A stretch of 64,000 bases of DNA from Streptomyces sulphureus DSM 40104. Lineage in GTDB: Bacteria; Actinomycetota; Actinomycetes; Streptomycetales; Streptomycetaceae. Shown here one piece after another: positions 17,563 to 25,741 of the stretch. Within the stretch, counting starts at the first letter, position 1, and every line of letters starts with the position of its first letter. The position numbers were made by a program, and so were the translations under genes. The notes under the pieces were generated by a model that saw nothing but the letters and a program-made list of their open reading frames with translations, had not been told where the DNA came from and ran no database searches. The stretch is taken from assembly GCF_000381025.1 (NCBI RefSeq), contig NZ_KB905824.1, forward strand, positions 108,670 to 172,669. Reading direction: 5' to 3'.

Positions 17563-17934
17563 ATGACCGTCTCCGTGCACCACATAGTCGTCGACGCGCA
17601 CGATCTCCCCGGGCTCGCACGCTTCTGGGCGGACGCGCTGCGCTGGCGGGTCCTCTCGGAGCGGGAGCGCGAGGTCGTCATCGGGCCCGACCTGTTGGCT
17701 CCCGTGGGGATCTGCTTCATGCCCGCTGAGGAGGAGAAGCGGGTGAAGAACCGCCTCCACCTCGACCTGACCTGTACGGCCGACGAACGCGAGGCCGAGA
17801 TCGAGCGACTCCTCGCGCTCGGCGCGCGCCGAGCGGACGTCGGCCAGACCGGCGAGGAGACCTGGACCGTCCTCGCCGACCCGGAGGGCAACGAGTTCTG
17901 CGTGGTGCGGCCGAAGTCGACGCTCACCGGCTGA
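17563..17934 (+). CDS. VOC (glyoxalase-like) family protein
   Basis: A 123-aa single-module vicinal-oxygen-chelate protein: VHHIVVDAHDLPGLARFWADAL at the start, RLHLDLTC centrally and DPEGNEFCVV at the end. These carry the His and Glu positions typical of the fold. Members include glyoxalases and resistance proteins; no specific activity is claimed. The start has no Shine-Dalgarno but a -10-like hexamer 7 bp upstream, suggesting a leaderless mRNA. It stands alone. Confidence 0.85.
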   Translation: MTVSVHHIVVDAHDLPGLARFWADALRWRVLSEREREVVIGPDLLAPVGICFMPAEEEKRVKNRLHLDLTCTADEREAEIERLLALGARRADVGQTGEETWTVLADPEGNEFCVVRPKSTLTG

Positions 17935-18549
17935 GCAGCCGTCCGTCGCGCAGGGGGCTCGGCGAGGAGCGGTGGTTCAACCCCGTGCTCGTGCCGTCGA
18001 TACCCGCAGGCGGTCGGCTTTTTCTCCGCCGGCTCGGGTCGGTGCGCGGCGTCGGTTGCGGATTCGGGGCGAGTTGCACCGATACCGCGCGGTACTCCGT
18101 CACCAAGTGCGGTGACGACGTCTCGATGTTCTTCCGCCTCCATATGCCCCGCTGGCCGCTGTTGAGCGGCGGTACCGGCCTGGTGGCCGCTGGTCGCCGT
18201 GCCGTGGCGGGCAGCGGCGGGTGGCCGGATGGTCGGGGGAGGCCGTGTTGCTGCGCCTGGTGGCGCGCGGTCAGCGGGTGGTGCGCGGGTGCCGGCAGCG
18301 GAGGCCGGCGAAGTGGTGCGCGCGGACACAGCCGACGGGTTCGCGCCTCGCTGCGGCGTGGACGGCGGGAGGCGCGCACCCACTCCGGAGGGCGCACGAG
18401 GTGTCCGACGGCGCGTGGAGCGGCGCGGTCCGCCGGCGGTAGGCCGGAAGCGGAGTACGGGTCAGGTCGGGCGGGTACGGACGGTCGGTTGCGACCATCC
18501 GCACGAGCGTCCCCAGCGGCCGCGGCATGAGCAACGGCCGGGCGTCACA
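17935..18549. other. Gene-free stretch
   Basis: About 615 bp with only low-complexity Arg/Gly/Ala frames on either strand and no convincing start or domain. A perfect short palindrome TACCGCGCGGTA is present near 18080-18100. Nothing else is recognised. Confidence 0.45.
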
Positions 18550-18631
18550 GGCGTATGCCAGTCGTGCGACGCGCGCGCCGGCCGATCCGCCGAGCAACTC
18601 GGCGGATCGGCCGGCGCGCTCCGCATACGCC
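18550..18631. terminator. Very long composite hairpin
   Basis: A 21-bp perfect stem (18574-18594 with 18598-18618, 3-nt loop) is nested inside a 9-bp outer stem (GGCGTATGC at 18550-18558 with GCATACGCC at 18623-18631). It begins 5 bp past the stop of the minus-strand gene at 18636. It is most simply a strong terminator, but it is far longer than others in the window. Confidence 0.7.
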
Positions 18632-18635
18632 GCCG

Positions 18636-19139
18636 TCAGCGGAGGTGCGGCAGCGTCGGCCGGGTGAGGTCGGGCGCGCCCGGACCGGCTTGCGGGCCAG
18701 GGCGCTCGGTGGAGTCGAGGTACGGACCGTCCAACAAGCCTGCCTGCGTGGGCGGTTGCGGAGGGTCGTCCCCCGGGCCGGGGAGGGGCGGGCCGTCGGA
18801 GCGCGCCTCGGGTACCGGCGGCTCCGCCGGTCCCTCGGCGATGCCCGCGAGCATCATCGGTCGGCGGAAGCCGGCGAGCTCCAGCAAGTGCGTGAGCGCG
18901 TCGCGGAGTTCGGGCGTGTAGAGCGCGCGTTCCTCGTCCGTCATGGCGAGGTCGACGGACTGGTCGCGCCTGGCGAACGCCGCGTTGACGCCGCTCAGGA
19001 TCTTCAACAGCAGGTCGAAGGAGGGCGGATCGAGCCGCTCGGCGAGCTGCCGCAGATACACCTGGGCGCGGTAGTGCGTATCGGTGGTGCCACGACTCGT
19101 CCGGTCTGCCCGCTGGGTCGGGTCTTCTTCCGGAGGCAT
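18636..19139 (-). CDS. Conserved-looking hypothetical protein
   Basis: A 167-aa protein of unknown function. Residues 20-100 are predicted helical and charged (VYLRQLAERLDPPSFDLLLKILSG, then MTDEERALYTPELRDALTHLLEL); the last 60 residues are a Pro/Gly-rich tail. No signal peptide or membrane segment. ATG 19139 lacks a ribosome site; an AT-rich segment 35-60 bp upstream (TTGAATATTTTGCTATTCA) is a plausible promoter, implying a short leader. It is followed by the long hairpin at 18550-18631. Codon bias supports a real gene. Confidence 0.65.
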   Translation of the reverse strand: MPPEEDPTQRADRTSRGTTDTHYRAQVYLRQLAERLDPPSFDLLLKILSGVNAAFARRDQSVDLAMTDEERALYTPELRDALTHLLELAGFRRPMMLAGIAEGPAEPPVPEARSDGPPLPGPGDDPPQPPTQAGLLDGPYLDSTERPGPQAGPGAPDLTRPTLPHLR

Positions 19140-19402
19140 GGGCGGAATGATGGCGTATCTGCCGGGTCCCTGTGCACTGAATAGCAAAATATTCAACAAT
19201 CTGAGGGGTCCTTTGTCCACTCCTCGACCGTGTGTGATCGGTCGTTGTCCCAACTCTTCCCAGGTGAGGGCGTTGGCCCCGCACCGGAGCGGGGCCGCCG
19301 CGGTGCGGCAGCCGCGGTGACAACTCCTCGTACTGATGGCGCAGTCGGCCACCCGGCGGCTGCCCTGGGCGCGTACGCACCGCGACGTCTGCACCCCCCC
19401 GG

Positions 19403-19828
19403 CTAGCGCGGCATGCCGTCCCCCGGCGCGAGCAGGGCGCCGAGCGCCTCCTCCAGCGCCGGTCCGTCGCCCTCGCTGCCGCTCGGCACCGCGCGCAGCG
19501 TCTCGTCGAGCCACGCGCGCACGGGCGCGGTCGGCGTCTCCATCAGCGCTTCCCCGTCGGGCGAGGCGAGCGAGAGGAAGACGTACGCACCGCCGCCCGC
19601 GGGCCACAGCCGCACGTCGCCGCAGCCGCTCGGGCGCTCCACACCGTCGATGAGCAGGTCCCGCGCGAACGTCCAGTGGACGGGGGCGCCCGAGCCGATG
19701 TGAAAGGCCGCGTGGACGGCGTACGGGTCGTCGGGGTGGTAGGTGAGCCGTGCCGGGACCTGGACGCTGCGGTCCTCCGACAGCACCAGACGGAGCTGGA
19801 GTTCGCGCTCGATCGGTGTCTTCTGCAT
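19403..19828 (-). CDS. ssgG: SsgA-like sporulation/cell division protein
   Basis: A 141-aa SALP-family protein, found only in morphologically complex actinomycetes, that controls septum-site localisation and spore maturation. The core is diagnostic: LRLVLSEDRSVQVPARLTYHPDDPYAVHAAFH, WTFARDLLIDGVERPSGCGDVRLWP, SPDGEALMETP (written here in pieces). It reads closest to the SsgB/SsgG shape. I assign ssgG from context, because in S. coelicolor ssgG lies close to hppD and upstream of the cys/rph region, as here; the paralogue call is inference. Divergent from an RDD protein gene. Confidence 0.85.
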   Translation of the reverse strand: MQKTPIERELQLRLVLSEDRSVQVPARLTYHPDDPYAVHAAFHIGSGAPVHWTFARDLLIDGVERPSGCGDVRLWPAGGGAYVFLSLASPDGEALMETPTAPVRAWLDETLRAVPSGSEGDGPALEEALGALLAPGDGMPR

Positions 19829-20134
19829 GGCGTGCGCCCTTTCCGTTGCTGGCCGTTCTCCTGTCTCGCCACCTCGGCCGGGCGGACGCCGGAGCCACCC
19901 GGGCCCCGCGTCCACCGAGTCGCGGCACTGGAGAGAGCGCCAGGGGCGCCGTTGCTTACACGGGTTCGCCGGCTTTTCTTCGTACGGTCTGCCTTCCGCC
20001 GGCGCCGTACGGGGCGTCGGAGGGTTCTGGTACATCTGGACGGCGTGGTCCGCGGTTGCGCGAGAATGCCTCTGTGGACGCGCCGGACGCACCACGCAGA
20101 CACCACGGACGAACAGATACGGGACTCGGACATC
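19829..20134. promoter_or_regulatory. Divergent promoter region, ssg-like and RDD genes
   Basis: About 306 bp with no supported gene. It should contain the promoters of both divergent genes. I see no clear consensus or operator. Confidence 0.4.
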
Positions 20135-21889
20135 ATGAGTGCGCCACCCTCAGGTTCCACGAACGGAAGCCCCAGCCCGGGGTTCTACCCGGACCCGTCG
20201 ATCCCCGGCTACATCCGCTACTGGGACGGTTCGGCCTGGGTGCCCGGCACCAGCAGGCCCGAGCCGAAGGAGGGCGAGCCCTTCCCCGATCCGCCGTCCG
20301 GCGCTTCCGGCCGCCCCGCGGTGCCGGCGCCGCGCGCGTCGTCCCCGCCCGAAGAGCCGCCCACGGAAGGGGAGTCGGCACCCGGCTCCCCGGTGATCGA
20401 TTGGGACGACCCGGCGCGGTTGCACGGCAACAGGCCCGGCAGCGGGGCCTCTTGGGGGGCCGAACCGTCCGGCGCCGAGCCGTCCGACGAGGCGCCGCCC
20501 AACTCCCTGCCGCTCGCGTCGGGTTCCTCCGCGGGAGCCGCGTCGGACAAGGCGGACCGACCGACACCCGCGGCCGAACGCCCCACGTCCGAACGCGGGT
20601 TGCCCGCACCGCGAGACGCCGAGCCCACCGACTCGGCACCGGCCGCCACCTTCCCGGCCGACGCGCCCCCGCCGGAGCCGCAGGACGCCACCCCGCCCGC
20701 TGCGTCGGCGCCGGGCGACGTGATCCCGGCCGACGATCCCGTGCCGTCGAGCTACGCGCCCGCCGACCGAGCCCCGTCCACTGCCTCCGCGCCCCGCGAC
20801 GCCACCCCCGCCGACGATCCGGCGCCGTCGCACCACGCGCCCGCCGACCGAGCCCCGACGGCCGCACCGGCACCGCCCGACGCCACCCCGACCGACGCGC
20901 TCCCCACCGACAGCCCCCGCGCCGACACCCTCGACCCCGCCCCCGACCGGGCGACCCCCGACGCCGACCCGCGAGCCGGCTGGGGCGCAACCACGCGCGA
21001 TCCTGCGCCCCAACGCACAGGCACCGAGGGCACGTCGACGCCCCCGAGCCGCGGCAGGAAGGCCCCGGTGCCGGAGGACCACACCGTCACCCTCGGCCCC
21101 GCCGCCCCCGGTAAGAGCGTGGGCAGGAAGCCGGCAGCGGAGAACACCGTCGGCCTGCGCCGCACACCGGAGCAGCCCGCGCCGCGCCCCGGCCCCCACG
21201 CACCGGAGGGCACCCCGCCGACCGCCCCCGGCGGCGTACCGCTCCAGGCCGCCGCACCGCACGCGGCCGGCCCACCCGGCGCTCCCGCACAGGCCGCCCC
21301 GCCGGCCTGGGGCGCTCCGTCGAGCGGGCTCCCCGGCGACCCCGGGGAGCAGGTGACGCCCTGGCGGCCCCCGGTGGCGAATCCGTTCGAGTCCGCGCTC
21401 CAGACGACCCGACCAGCGGGGCTCGGGCGTCGGCTGGCCGCGCGGGTCGTCGACCTGGTGCCGTCGCTCGCCGTCGCGGCGGGCGGCGTCCTCCTCTTCC
21501 TCGAACCCGCCCGTGACCACGTCCAGGGCAAGATCGACGCTGTCGAGCGGGAGGGCGTCACCAAGCAGGTCTGGCTCCTCGACGCGACGACGGGCGTCTA
21601 CCTCGCAATCGTCCTCGCCGCGCTGCTCGTGCTGGGGCTCCTCTGGGAGGTCCTGCCGACGGTCCGCTGGGGACGCACGCCGGGGAAGAAGCTCTTCGGC
21701 GTGCGGGTCCTCGACGTGGAGCGGCAGGACCCGCCGCGTTTCGGCGCCGCGCTCGTGCGCTGGCTGGTCTACGGGGTGTTGGGCGTGCTCGTCGTCGGCA
21801 TCGTCAACGTGGCGTGGTGCCTCTTCGACCGGCCGTGGCGCCAGTGCTGGCACGACAAGCTCGCCCGCACCTTCGTCGGCAGACCGTGA
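20135..21889 (+). CDS. DUF2510 and RDD domain membrane protein with long disordered linker
   Basis: A 584-aa protein. Residues 1-40 form a DUF2510 module (GFYPDPSIPGYIRYWDGSAW). Residues 45-410 are a Pro/Ala/Asp-rich repetitive linker with near-repeats of the type PADRAPSxAxAPxDATPxDDP. The C-terminus is an RDD domain: RLAARVVDLVPSL, a second helix, GKKLFGVRVLDVE and a last helix ending RQCWHDKLARTFV. RDD proteins are small membrane proteins, some linked to ion transport. ATG 20135 is placed before the DUF2510 module. The linker length is what makes it odd. Confidence 0.85.
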   Translation: MSAPPSGSTNGSPSPGFYPDPSIPGYIRYWDGSAWVPGTSRPEPKEGEPFPDPPSGASGRPAVPAPRASSPPEEPPTEGESAPGSPVIDWDDPARLHGNRPGSGASWGAEPSGAEPSDEAPPNSLPLASGSSAGAASDKADRPTPAAERPTSERGLPAPRDAEPTDSAPAATFPADAPPPEPQDATPPAASAPGDVIPADDPVPSSYAPADRAPSTASAPRDATPADDPAPSHHAPADRAPTAAPAPPDATPTDALPTDSPRADTLDPAPDRATPDADPRAGWGATTRDPAPQRTGTEGTSTPPSRGRKAPVPEDHTVTLGPAAPGKSVGRKPAAENTVGLRRTPEQPAPRPGPHAPEGTPPTAPGGVPLQAAAPHAAGPPGAPAQAAPPAWGAPSSGLPGDPGEQVTPWRPPVANPFESALQTTRPAGLGRRLAARVVDLVPSLAVAAGGVLLFLEPARDHVQGKIDAVEREGVTKQVWLLDATTGVYLAIVLAALLVLGLLWEVLPTVRWGRTPGKKLFGVRVLDVERQDPPRFGAALVRWLVYGVLGVLVVGIVNVAWCLFDRPWRQCWHDKLARTFVGRP

Positions 21890-21956
21890 CGCCGGCGCTC
21901 CCTCCGACGGCCCCACGCCGGATGCGCCGTGCCCGCCGCGGCGTTCCACTCGGGGC

Positions 21957-22625
21957 ATGAGCGAGCAGAACCGCCCGGACGACCCGTACCGCCCTCCCGA
22001 TCCCCCGGGCGGCGGCCCCCCGCCACCCGGGGGCGGCTCCCCGTACGGCAATCCGCCGCCTCCGCCCGGCCAGGGCGGGGGAGGGCCACCGCAGTACGGT
22101 CCCGGCGGCGGCTACGGCCAAGGGCCCTACCCCGGCGGCCCGTACGCGGCGCAACAGGACCCGCTCGCGGGCATGCCGCCGCTCGCCAACCGCGGCAAGC
22201 GCCTGCTGGCGCGGATCGTCGACGCTTTGGTCGTGGGCATCCCGGTGGGGATCGTGATGAGCCTCGCGGTCGGGTTCGACCGGGGCGGCAACGGCGTCTC
22301 GACGGCGCAGGACGGCCAGGGCTACTGGCAGCAGGGCGTCTACCTGCTCGTCTACCTCGCCTACGAAGGGCTGATGCTCAGCCACAGCGGGCAGACGGTG
22401 GGGAAGAAGCTGATGCGCATCCGCGTCGCCATGCTCTCCAACGGCGCGGTGCCGCACGGCACTCCGTCCTGGTTCCGGGCCGGCATCTACTCGCTGCCGG
22501 TTGTCGTTCCCTGCCTCGGCTTCCTCTTCTGGCTCGTCAACGTCCTCTTCTGCACCTGGGACAGGCCGTACCGCCAGTGCCTCCACGACAAGGGCGCGCG
22601 GACCGTGGTGGTGGAGACGGACTGA
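21957..22625 (+). CDS. RDD family membrane protein
   Basis: A 222-aa protein: 65 residues of Pro/Gly-rich sequence, then an RDD domain with RLLARIVDALVVG, SGQTVGKKLMRIRV, a third hydrophobic segment and the terminal RQCLHDKGARTVV. It resembles the C-terminus of the preceding gene, so the two are tandem paralogues 67 bp apart and probably co-transcribed. Function unknown beyond the family. Confidence 0.88.
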   Translation: MSEQNRPDDPYRPPDPPGGGPPPPGGGSPYGNPPPPPGQGGGGPPQYGPGGGYGQGPYPGGPYAAQQDPLAGMPPLANRGKRLLARIVDALVVGIPVGIVMSLAVGFDRGGNGVSTAQDGQGYWQQGVYLLVYLAYEGLMLSHSGQTVGKKLMRIRVAMLSNGAVPHGTPSWFRAGIYSLPVVVPCLGFLFWLVNVLFCTWDRPYRQCLHDKGARTVVVETD

Positions 22626-22651
22626 CCGGCCGCCGGGGGAGGGCGGGCGGT

Positions 22652-24091
22652 TCACACCCGGACGGGCACGTCGGCGGCGGCCATCGCCAGCAGCGTCTCG
22701 CCGAGGACGTGCTGGAGGCTCGCCATCGTGGCGCGAGCCTGCGGGGTGTGCGCGTAGATGGAGTCGATGTGCAGGCCCTCGGCGTCGCGTACGAACCAGG
22801 AGTTGGTGCCGTTGGTCGCCGACGACCACACGTGCAGGACGGGCTTCCAGCGCGGGTGATGCTCGCTGCCGGGGCCCTTCCGGGTGTCGATGTAGCTGAA
22901 GAAGTTGACGGGGAACGGCCAGGAGCGGGCGATGAAATGCTGCGGCGCCAGCAGCTCCCACGCCCGTACGAACGGCACTTGCAGGTTCTCCATCGTCGCC
23001 GTGAACGACTCCCTGACGTCGCCGAGGAGCCGTGCGAGGTCGGAGAGGTCGGGCCCGTGCGGGAAGGAGGGGAAACCCGTTACGGCGAACTCGATGGGGA
23101 GCGTGTTCACGTACCACCCCAGCGAGTTGCGGAGGGCGCCCCCGCCCCGCTCGCTCACCGGCATCAGCGCGCGGTAGGTCTCCGGCCCTCCGAGGTCCCG
23201 CAGGGAGACCGCGACCCCCGCGAGCAGCCCCATGAACATCCGGCCGCCCGCCTCGCGGCAGCGCAGGTCGAGCGCTTCGGCATCGCGCGCGCCGAGGAGC
23301 AGCGCCGACTCGTGGACGGGCGGGTACATCGAGTCCGGGTCGACGCCGAGGTCGAGGGGGAAGCGGGGGAAGAAGCCGCCCCCGCGCTCGGCGAAGGACC
23401 GCCATCCGTCGAGGCACGGGTCGTCGACGTGCAACGAGGCGAACCTGCGCCGCTGTTCGTGCGCGAACTCCGCGTAGCTGCCGACCTCGGGGAGGTGCGG
23501 CTCCTCGCCGCGGCGCAGGGCGGCGTAGGCGACCTGGATCTCGTGGACGACGTTGAGCATCGAGATGCCGTCGGCGACGATGTGGTCGAAGGCGAGGTAG
23601 ACCGTCGTCGGCCCGTCCTCGCGCACCACGGCGCCCATCGTGTACAGGGGCCAGACGAGGGCGTCCGTCTCCTGCCGGAAGCTTGCGGAGAGGAAGGCGC
23701 GCAGCTCCTCCGCCGAGCCGAAGTCGCCGACGTCCTCCGCCTCCAGGCGTACCTCGTCCGCCGGGTACGTCGCCGCGGAGAGGTCGCCCGCGAGACGCTG
23801 GAACTCGCACCGCAGCACCTCGTGCCGCCGAGCCAGCGAGAGGAACGCCGACTCCAGTGCGGCGCGGTCGAGTTGGCCCTCGATTTCGAACGTCAAGGCG
23901 AGCCAACTCGCGAACGGCTCCCCTGCGCGGCGCGATTCCTCGATCGTCGAGAAGTGCTTGACCTGGTTGAACGACGCCTGTCTGCGCTCCGCATCGCCCT
24001 CGCAGGCTCGCTCGGCCGCTGTCGACGCCAGCCGCCAGCGGATCACCCGCCCCGGCTCGACGTCGAGCCTGTCCAACGCGAACTGCCGCAT
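22652..24091 (-). CDS. Stand-alone condensation-domain (NRPS C-domain/PapA-like) protein
   Basis: A 479-aa acyltransferase-fold protein. The active-site motif HHxxxDG reads DHIVADG, with the second His and the Asp kept and the first His replaced by Asp. NSLGWYVNTLP and NFFSYIDTR match later condensation motifs. There is no adenylation or carrier domain and no NRPS gene nearby, so it would act in trans, like PapA-type ester or amide-forming enzymes. Start ATG 24091 has AGAGGGACGG just upstream; a longer start is less likely. It converges with the RDD genes. Confidence 0.85.
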   Translation of the reverse strand: MRQFALDRLDVEPGRVIRWRLASTAAERACEGDAERRQASFNQVKHFSTIEESRRAGEPFASWLALTFEIEGQLDRAALESAFLSLARRHEVLRCEFQRLAGDLSAATYPADEVRLEAEDVGDFGSAEELRAFLSASFRQETDALVWPLYTMGAVVREDGPTTVYLAFDHIVADGISMLNVVHEIQVAYAALRRGEEPHLPEVGSYAEFAHEQRRRFASLHVDDPCLDGWRSFAERGGGFFPRFPLDLGVDPDSMYPPVHESALLLGARDAEALDLRCREAGGRMFMGLLAGVAVSLRDLGGPETYRALMPVSERGGGALRNSLGWYVNTLPIEFAVTGFPSFPHGPDLSDLARLLGDVRESFTATMENLQVPFVRAWELLAPQHFIARSWPFPVNFFSYIDTRKGPGSEHHPRWKPVLHVWSSATNGTNSWFVRDAEGLHIDSIYAHTPQARATMASLQHVLGETLLAMAAADVPVRV

Positions 24092-24238
24092 TCCGTCCCT
24101 CTTCCGCACCTGCCGACCTTGACTTCCCCGGCACAACGAGCGAGCCGCGGGAGGGCAACGTGCGGTGCGGTGGCGGGGTTTGGCCGTACGGAGGCCGCCG
24201 CGCCGCCGCTGCCCGTGCGGACGGTGCGGCGGGCGGGC

Positions 24239-24460
24239 TCAGCCGGTGCCGCTGTGGCGGTAGGTGCGGACGCGTTCGGTGGGGCGGAGGAGCTGGAGGC
24301 GGCCGTCGTCGAGGTGGAGGACTCGCCCGTGTCCGGTGGTGCCGGGTGTGTAGAGCTCGACGATGGTGGCCCAGCGTCCGCCGTGCAGGACGCGGTCACC
24401 GCGGCGGAGGTCGAACGGGCCGTTCTCGTGGGGGAGTTCGTACCAGCCGGTGCGGGTCAT
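24239..24460 (-). CDS. 73-aa small protein, downstream cassette copy
   Basis: A 73-aa protein beginning MTRTGWYELP with FDLRRGDRVLHGGRWATIVELY, likely a small beta-barrel. It is about 70 percent identical by eye to the protein at 24768-24989. The upstream partner ORF is broken in this copy. Function unknown; such proteins occur near XRE/DUF397 clusters in Streptomyces. Confidence 0.7.
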   Translation of the reverse strand: MTRTGWYELPHENGPFDLRRGDRVLHGGRWATIVELYTPGTTGHGRVLHLDDGRLQLLRPTERVRTYRHSGTG

Positions 24461-24470
24461 GGTGGGTTTC

Positions 24471-24560
24471 CTAGAGGTAGGTCTTGACGTACAGCGCTTG
24501 CCGTCGGGGAGCGAGGTCCGGTCTCGGCAGGCCCCCCTTTGGGTTTCGGCGGGGATTGGC
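24471..24560 (-). pseudogene. Decayed copy of the Zn-ribbon micro-protein gene
   Basis: Aligns by eye with the intact gene at 24999-25118 (CRDRTSLPDGKRC versus CRHRTLTPDGKRC), but the segment encoding ADCH and neighbours is shortened by 10 nt, which shifts the frame and removes two metal ligands. The frame then runs into the following 73-aa gene. The terminal CTCTAG and the spacer to the next ATG are conserved with the intact copy. Confidence 0.7.
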
Positions 24561-24726
24561 TTTTCTTGAGCGGCGGATGGCGCCCGCACTGGGATCGGTG
24601 ACCCGGGAGCTGCGCTTCCGTGGGGGTGTTGGACTGGTGTGCGTGCGCGAGGGGGTTGGAGCACGGCGAAGTGCGCGGGCTCGAACGCGGCCTGGGTAGG
24701 CACGCGCAACCCCCGTGGGGGTGTGT

Positions 24727-24763
24727 CCGCTCGGGCCCGGGAAGGGGCACCGGGCCCGAGCGG
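24727..24763 (-). terminator. Terminator of the intact small-protein cassette
   Basis: Perfect 14-bp GC stem (24727-24740 with 24750-24763, 9-nt loop) immediately after the stop at 24768 of the intact 73-aa gene. It separates the intact cassette from its decayed copy. Confidence 0.75.
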
Positions 24764-24767
24764 GGTC

Positions 24768-24989
24768 TCAGCCGCGGGGTGTGCGGCGGTGGACGCGGAT
24801 GCGCTCGGGTGGGCGGAGGAGTTGGAAGCGTCCGTTGTCGAGGTGGAGGACGCGGCCTCGGCCTGAGCTGCCGGGGGAGTAGAGGTCGACGATGGTGGCC
24901 CACCGCTCGCCGTGGAGGACGCGGTCGCCGCGTTTGAGGTCGAACGGGCCGAGGCCGCCGGGGAGTTCGTACCAGCCGGTGCGGATCAT
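24768..24989 (-). CDS. 73-aa small protein, intact cassette copy
   Basis: A 73-aa protein MIRTGWYELP... with FDLKRGDRVLHGERWATIVDLY and RVLHLDNGRFQLL. Paralogue of the gene at 24239-24460. It starts 9 bp after the Zn-ribbon gene stop and is the last gene of a four-gene minus-strand set. No known domain is recognised; a small all-beta fold is likely. Confidence 0.72.
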   Translation of the reverse strand: MIRTGWYELPGGLGPFDLKRGDRVLHGERWATIVDLYSPGSSGRGRVLHLDNGRFQLLRPPERIRVHRRTPRG

Positions 24990-24998
24990 GGTGGGTTC

Positions 24999-25118
24999 CT
25001 AGAGGTAGATCTTGGCGTGGCAGTCGGCGCAGCGTTTGCCGTCGGGGGTGAGGGTGCGGTGTCGGCAGGGCTGCTCCTGCGGCCGCGGTTTCGGTTGCGG
25101 CTGTCGTTCTTCGGGCAC
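24999..25118 (-). CDS. 39-aa Zn-ribbon-like micro-protein
   Basis: Encodes 39 residues: a Pro/Gln/Glu-rich N-terminus then CRHRTLTPDGKRCADCHAKIYL, a compact set of three Cys and two His suited to bind zinc. GTG 25118 has GGGAG 6 bp upstream. It sits 1 bp from the preceding micro-membrane gene and 9 bp from the next gene, in a tight operon. The decayed homologue 0.5 kb away shows the reading frame was once duplicated with its neighbour. Confidence 0.65.
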   Translation of the reverse strand: MPEERQPQPKPRPQEQPCRHRTLTPDGKRCADCHAKIYL

Positions 25119-25119
25119 G

Positions 25120-25248
25120 TCACGCTCCCGGACGGGTGAGCCAGGCGGCGCACAGCACGAAGCCGATGCCCGCGGTGATCGAGAAGAGGAGGAGGGGGCC
25201 TGCCCAGGCTCCGAGTCGGCGCCGGGCGGCGTGCGCGGGGCGGGTCAC
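25120..25248 (-). CDS. 42-aa single-pass membrane protein
   Basis: A 42-aa ORF with an Arg-rich N-terminus and one hydrophobic segment (AGPLLLFSITAGIGFVLCAAW). GTG 25248 overlaps the upstream gene stop by 4 bp (GTGA), strong evidence that it is translated. Function unknown. Confidence 0.6.
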   Translation of the reverse strand: MTRPAHAARRRLGAWAGPLLLFSITAGIGFVLCAAWLTRPGA

Positions 25249-25538
25249 AGCCAGCCTCCGGGGATCGCGCGGTACGGGCGGGTGATGTGCTCGCTGTACG
25301 TCAAGTGCCCGGGCTGCGAGCGGAGATGAGCAGCCACCCAGCCGTGCGCCTTCTCGGCGTCGGTGCTCGTCGGGCCGCTCTCGGAGCACACTCCGCACTG
25401 CATCGCGTAGACGTGGGGCTCCGCTTCCAGTGCGGTGTCCGGCGTGACGGTGTACTCGCGGAAGCGGTACCGCCGCTTGATGCGGGGGCGTTGGCAGGTG
25501 GATGTCGGGCTCGGTTCTTCCTCCGGTTGTACAGGCAT
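25245..25538 (-). CDS. DUF7848-like small protein
   Basis: A 97-aa protein with YRFREYTVTPDTA, a CGVC pair, and WVAAHLRSQPGHLTYSEHITRPYRAIP. This pattern (CxxC, then Wxx-H-xxxPGHxxY) matches the DUF7848 family found next to Streptomyces XRE regulators; assignment is from memory of the family. It starts the small-protein operon and is divergent from the XRE gene. Confidence 0.65.
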   Translation of the reverse strand: MPVQPEEEPSPTSTCQRPRIKRRYRFREYTVTPDTALEAEPHVYAMQCGVCSESGPTSTDAEKAHGWVAAHLRSQPGHLTYSEHITRPYRAIPGGWL

Positions 25539-25682
25539 GGCGCACACCTCCGGCTCGAACGGGGCGGATCGCTGCAACACGTGCTGATGCGCACTCAAGA
25601 GCCCTTCATGAGCGCGGAGTTGCAACAAGTTGGGAAGTGGCAGCAGTCTGCAACGCTTCCGCGGTGGATCGCAATGCCACTA

Positions 25683-25700
25683 ACGAGTGCAATTGCTCGT
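25683..25700. promoter_or_regulatory. Candidate operator in XRE divergent promoter
   Basis: ACGAG-TGCAATTG-CTCGT, an inverted repeat centred 50 bp before the XRE start in a locally AT-richer segment. The region 25539-25741 has no gene and must serve both directions. Confidence 0.35.
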
Positions 25701-25741
25701 GGAGTTGCGATGCCGATGCTGGACCCGTCAGACTTGCGCAT

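Noticed and set aside
18199..18921. Plus-strand 240-codon frame and neighbours
   Set aside because: Arg/Gly-rich, covers the long hairpin and the antisense of the hypothetical gene at 18636; no domain.
21929..24487. An 852-codon plus-strand open frame
   Set aside because: It shadows the RDD and condensation-domain genes and shows no protein-like pattern.
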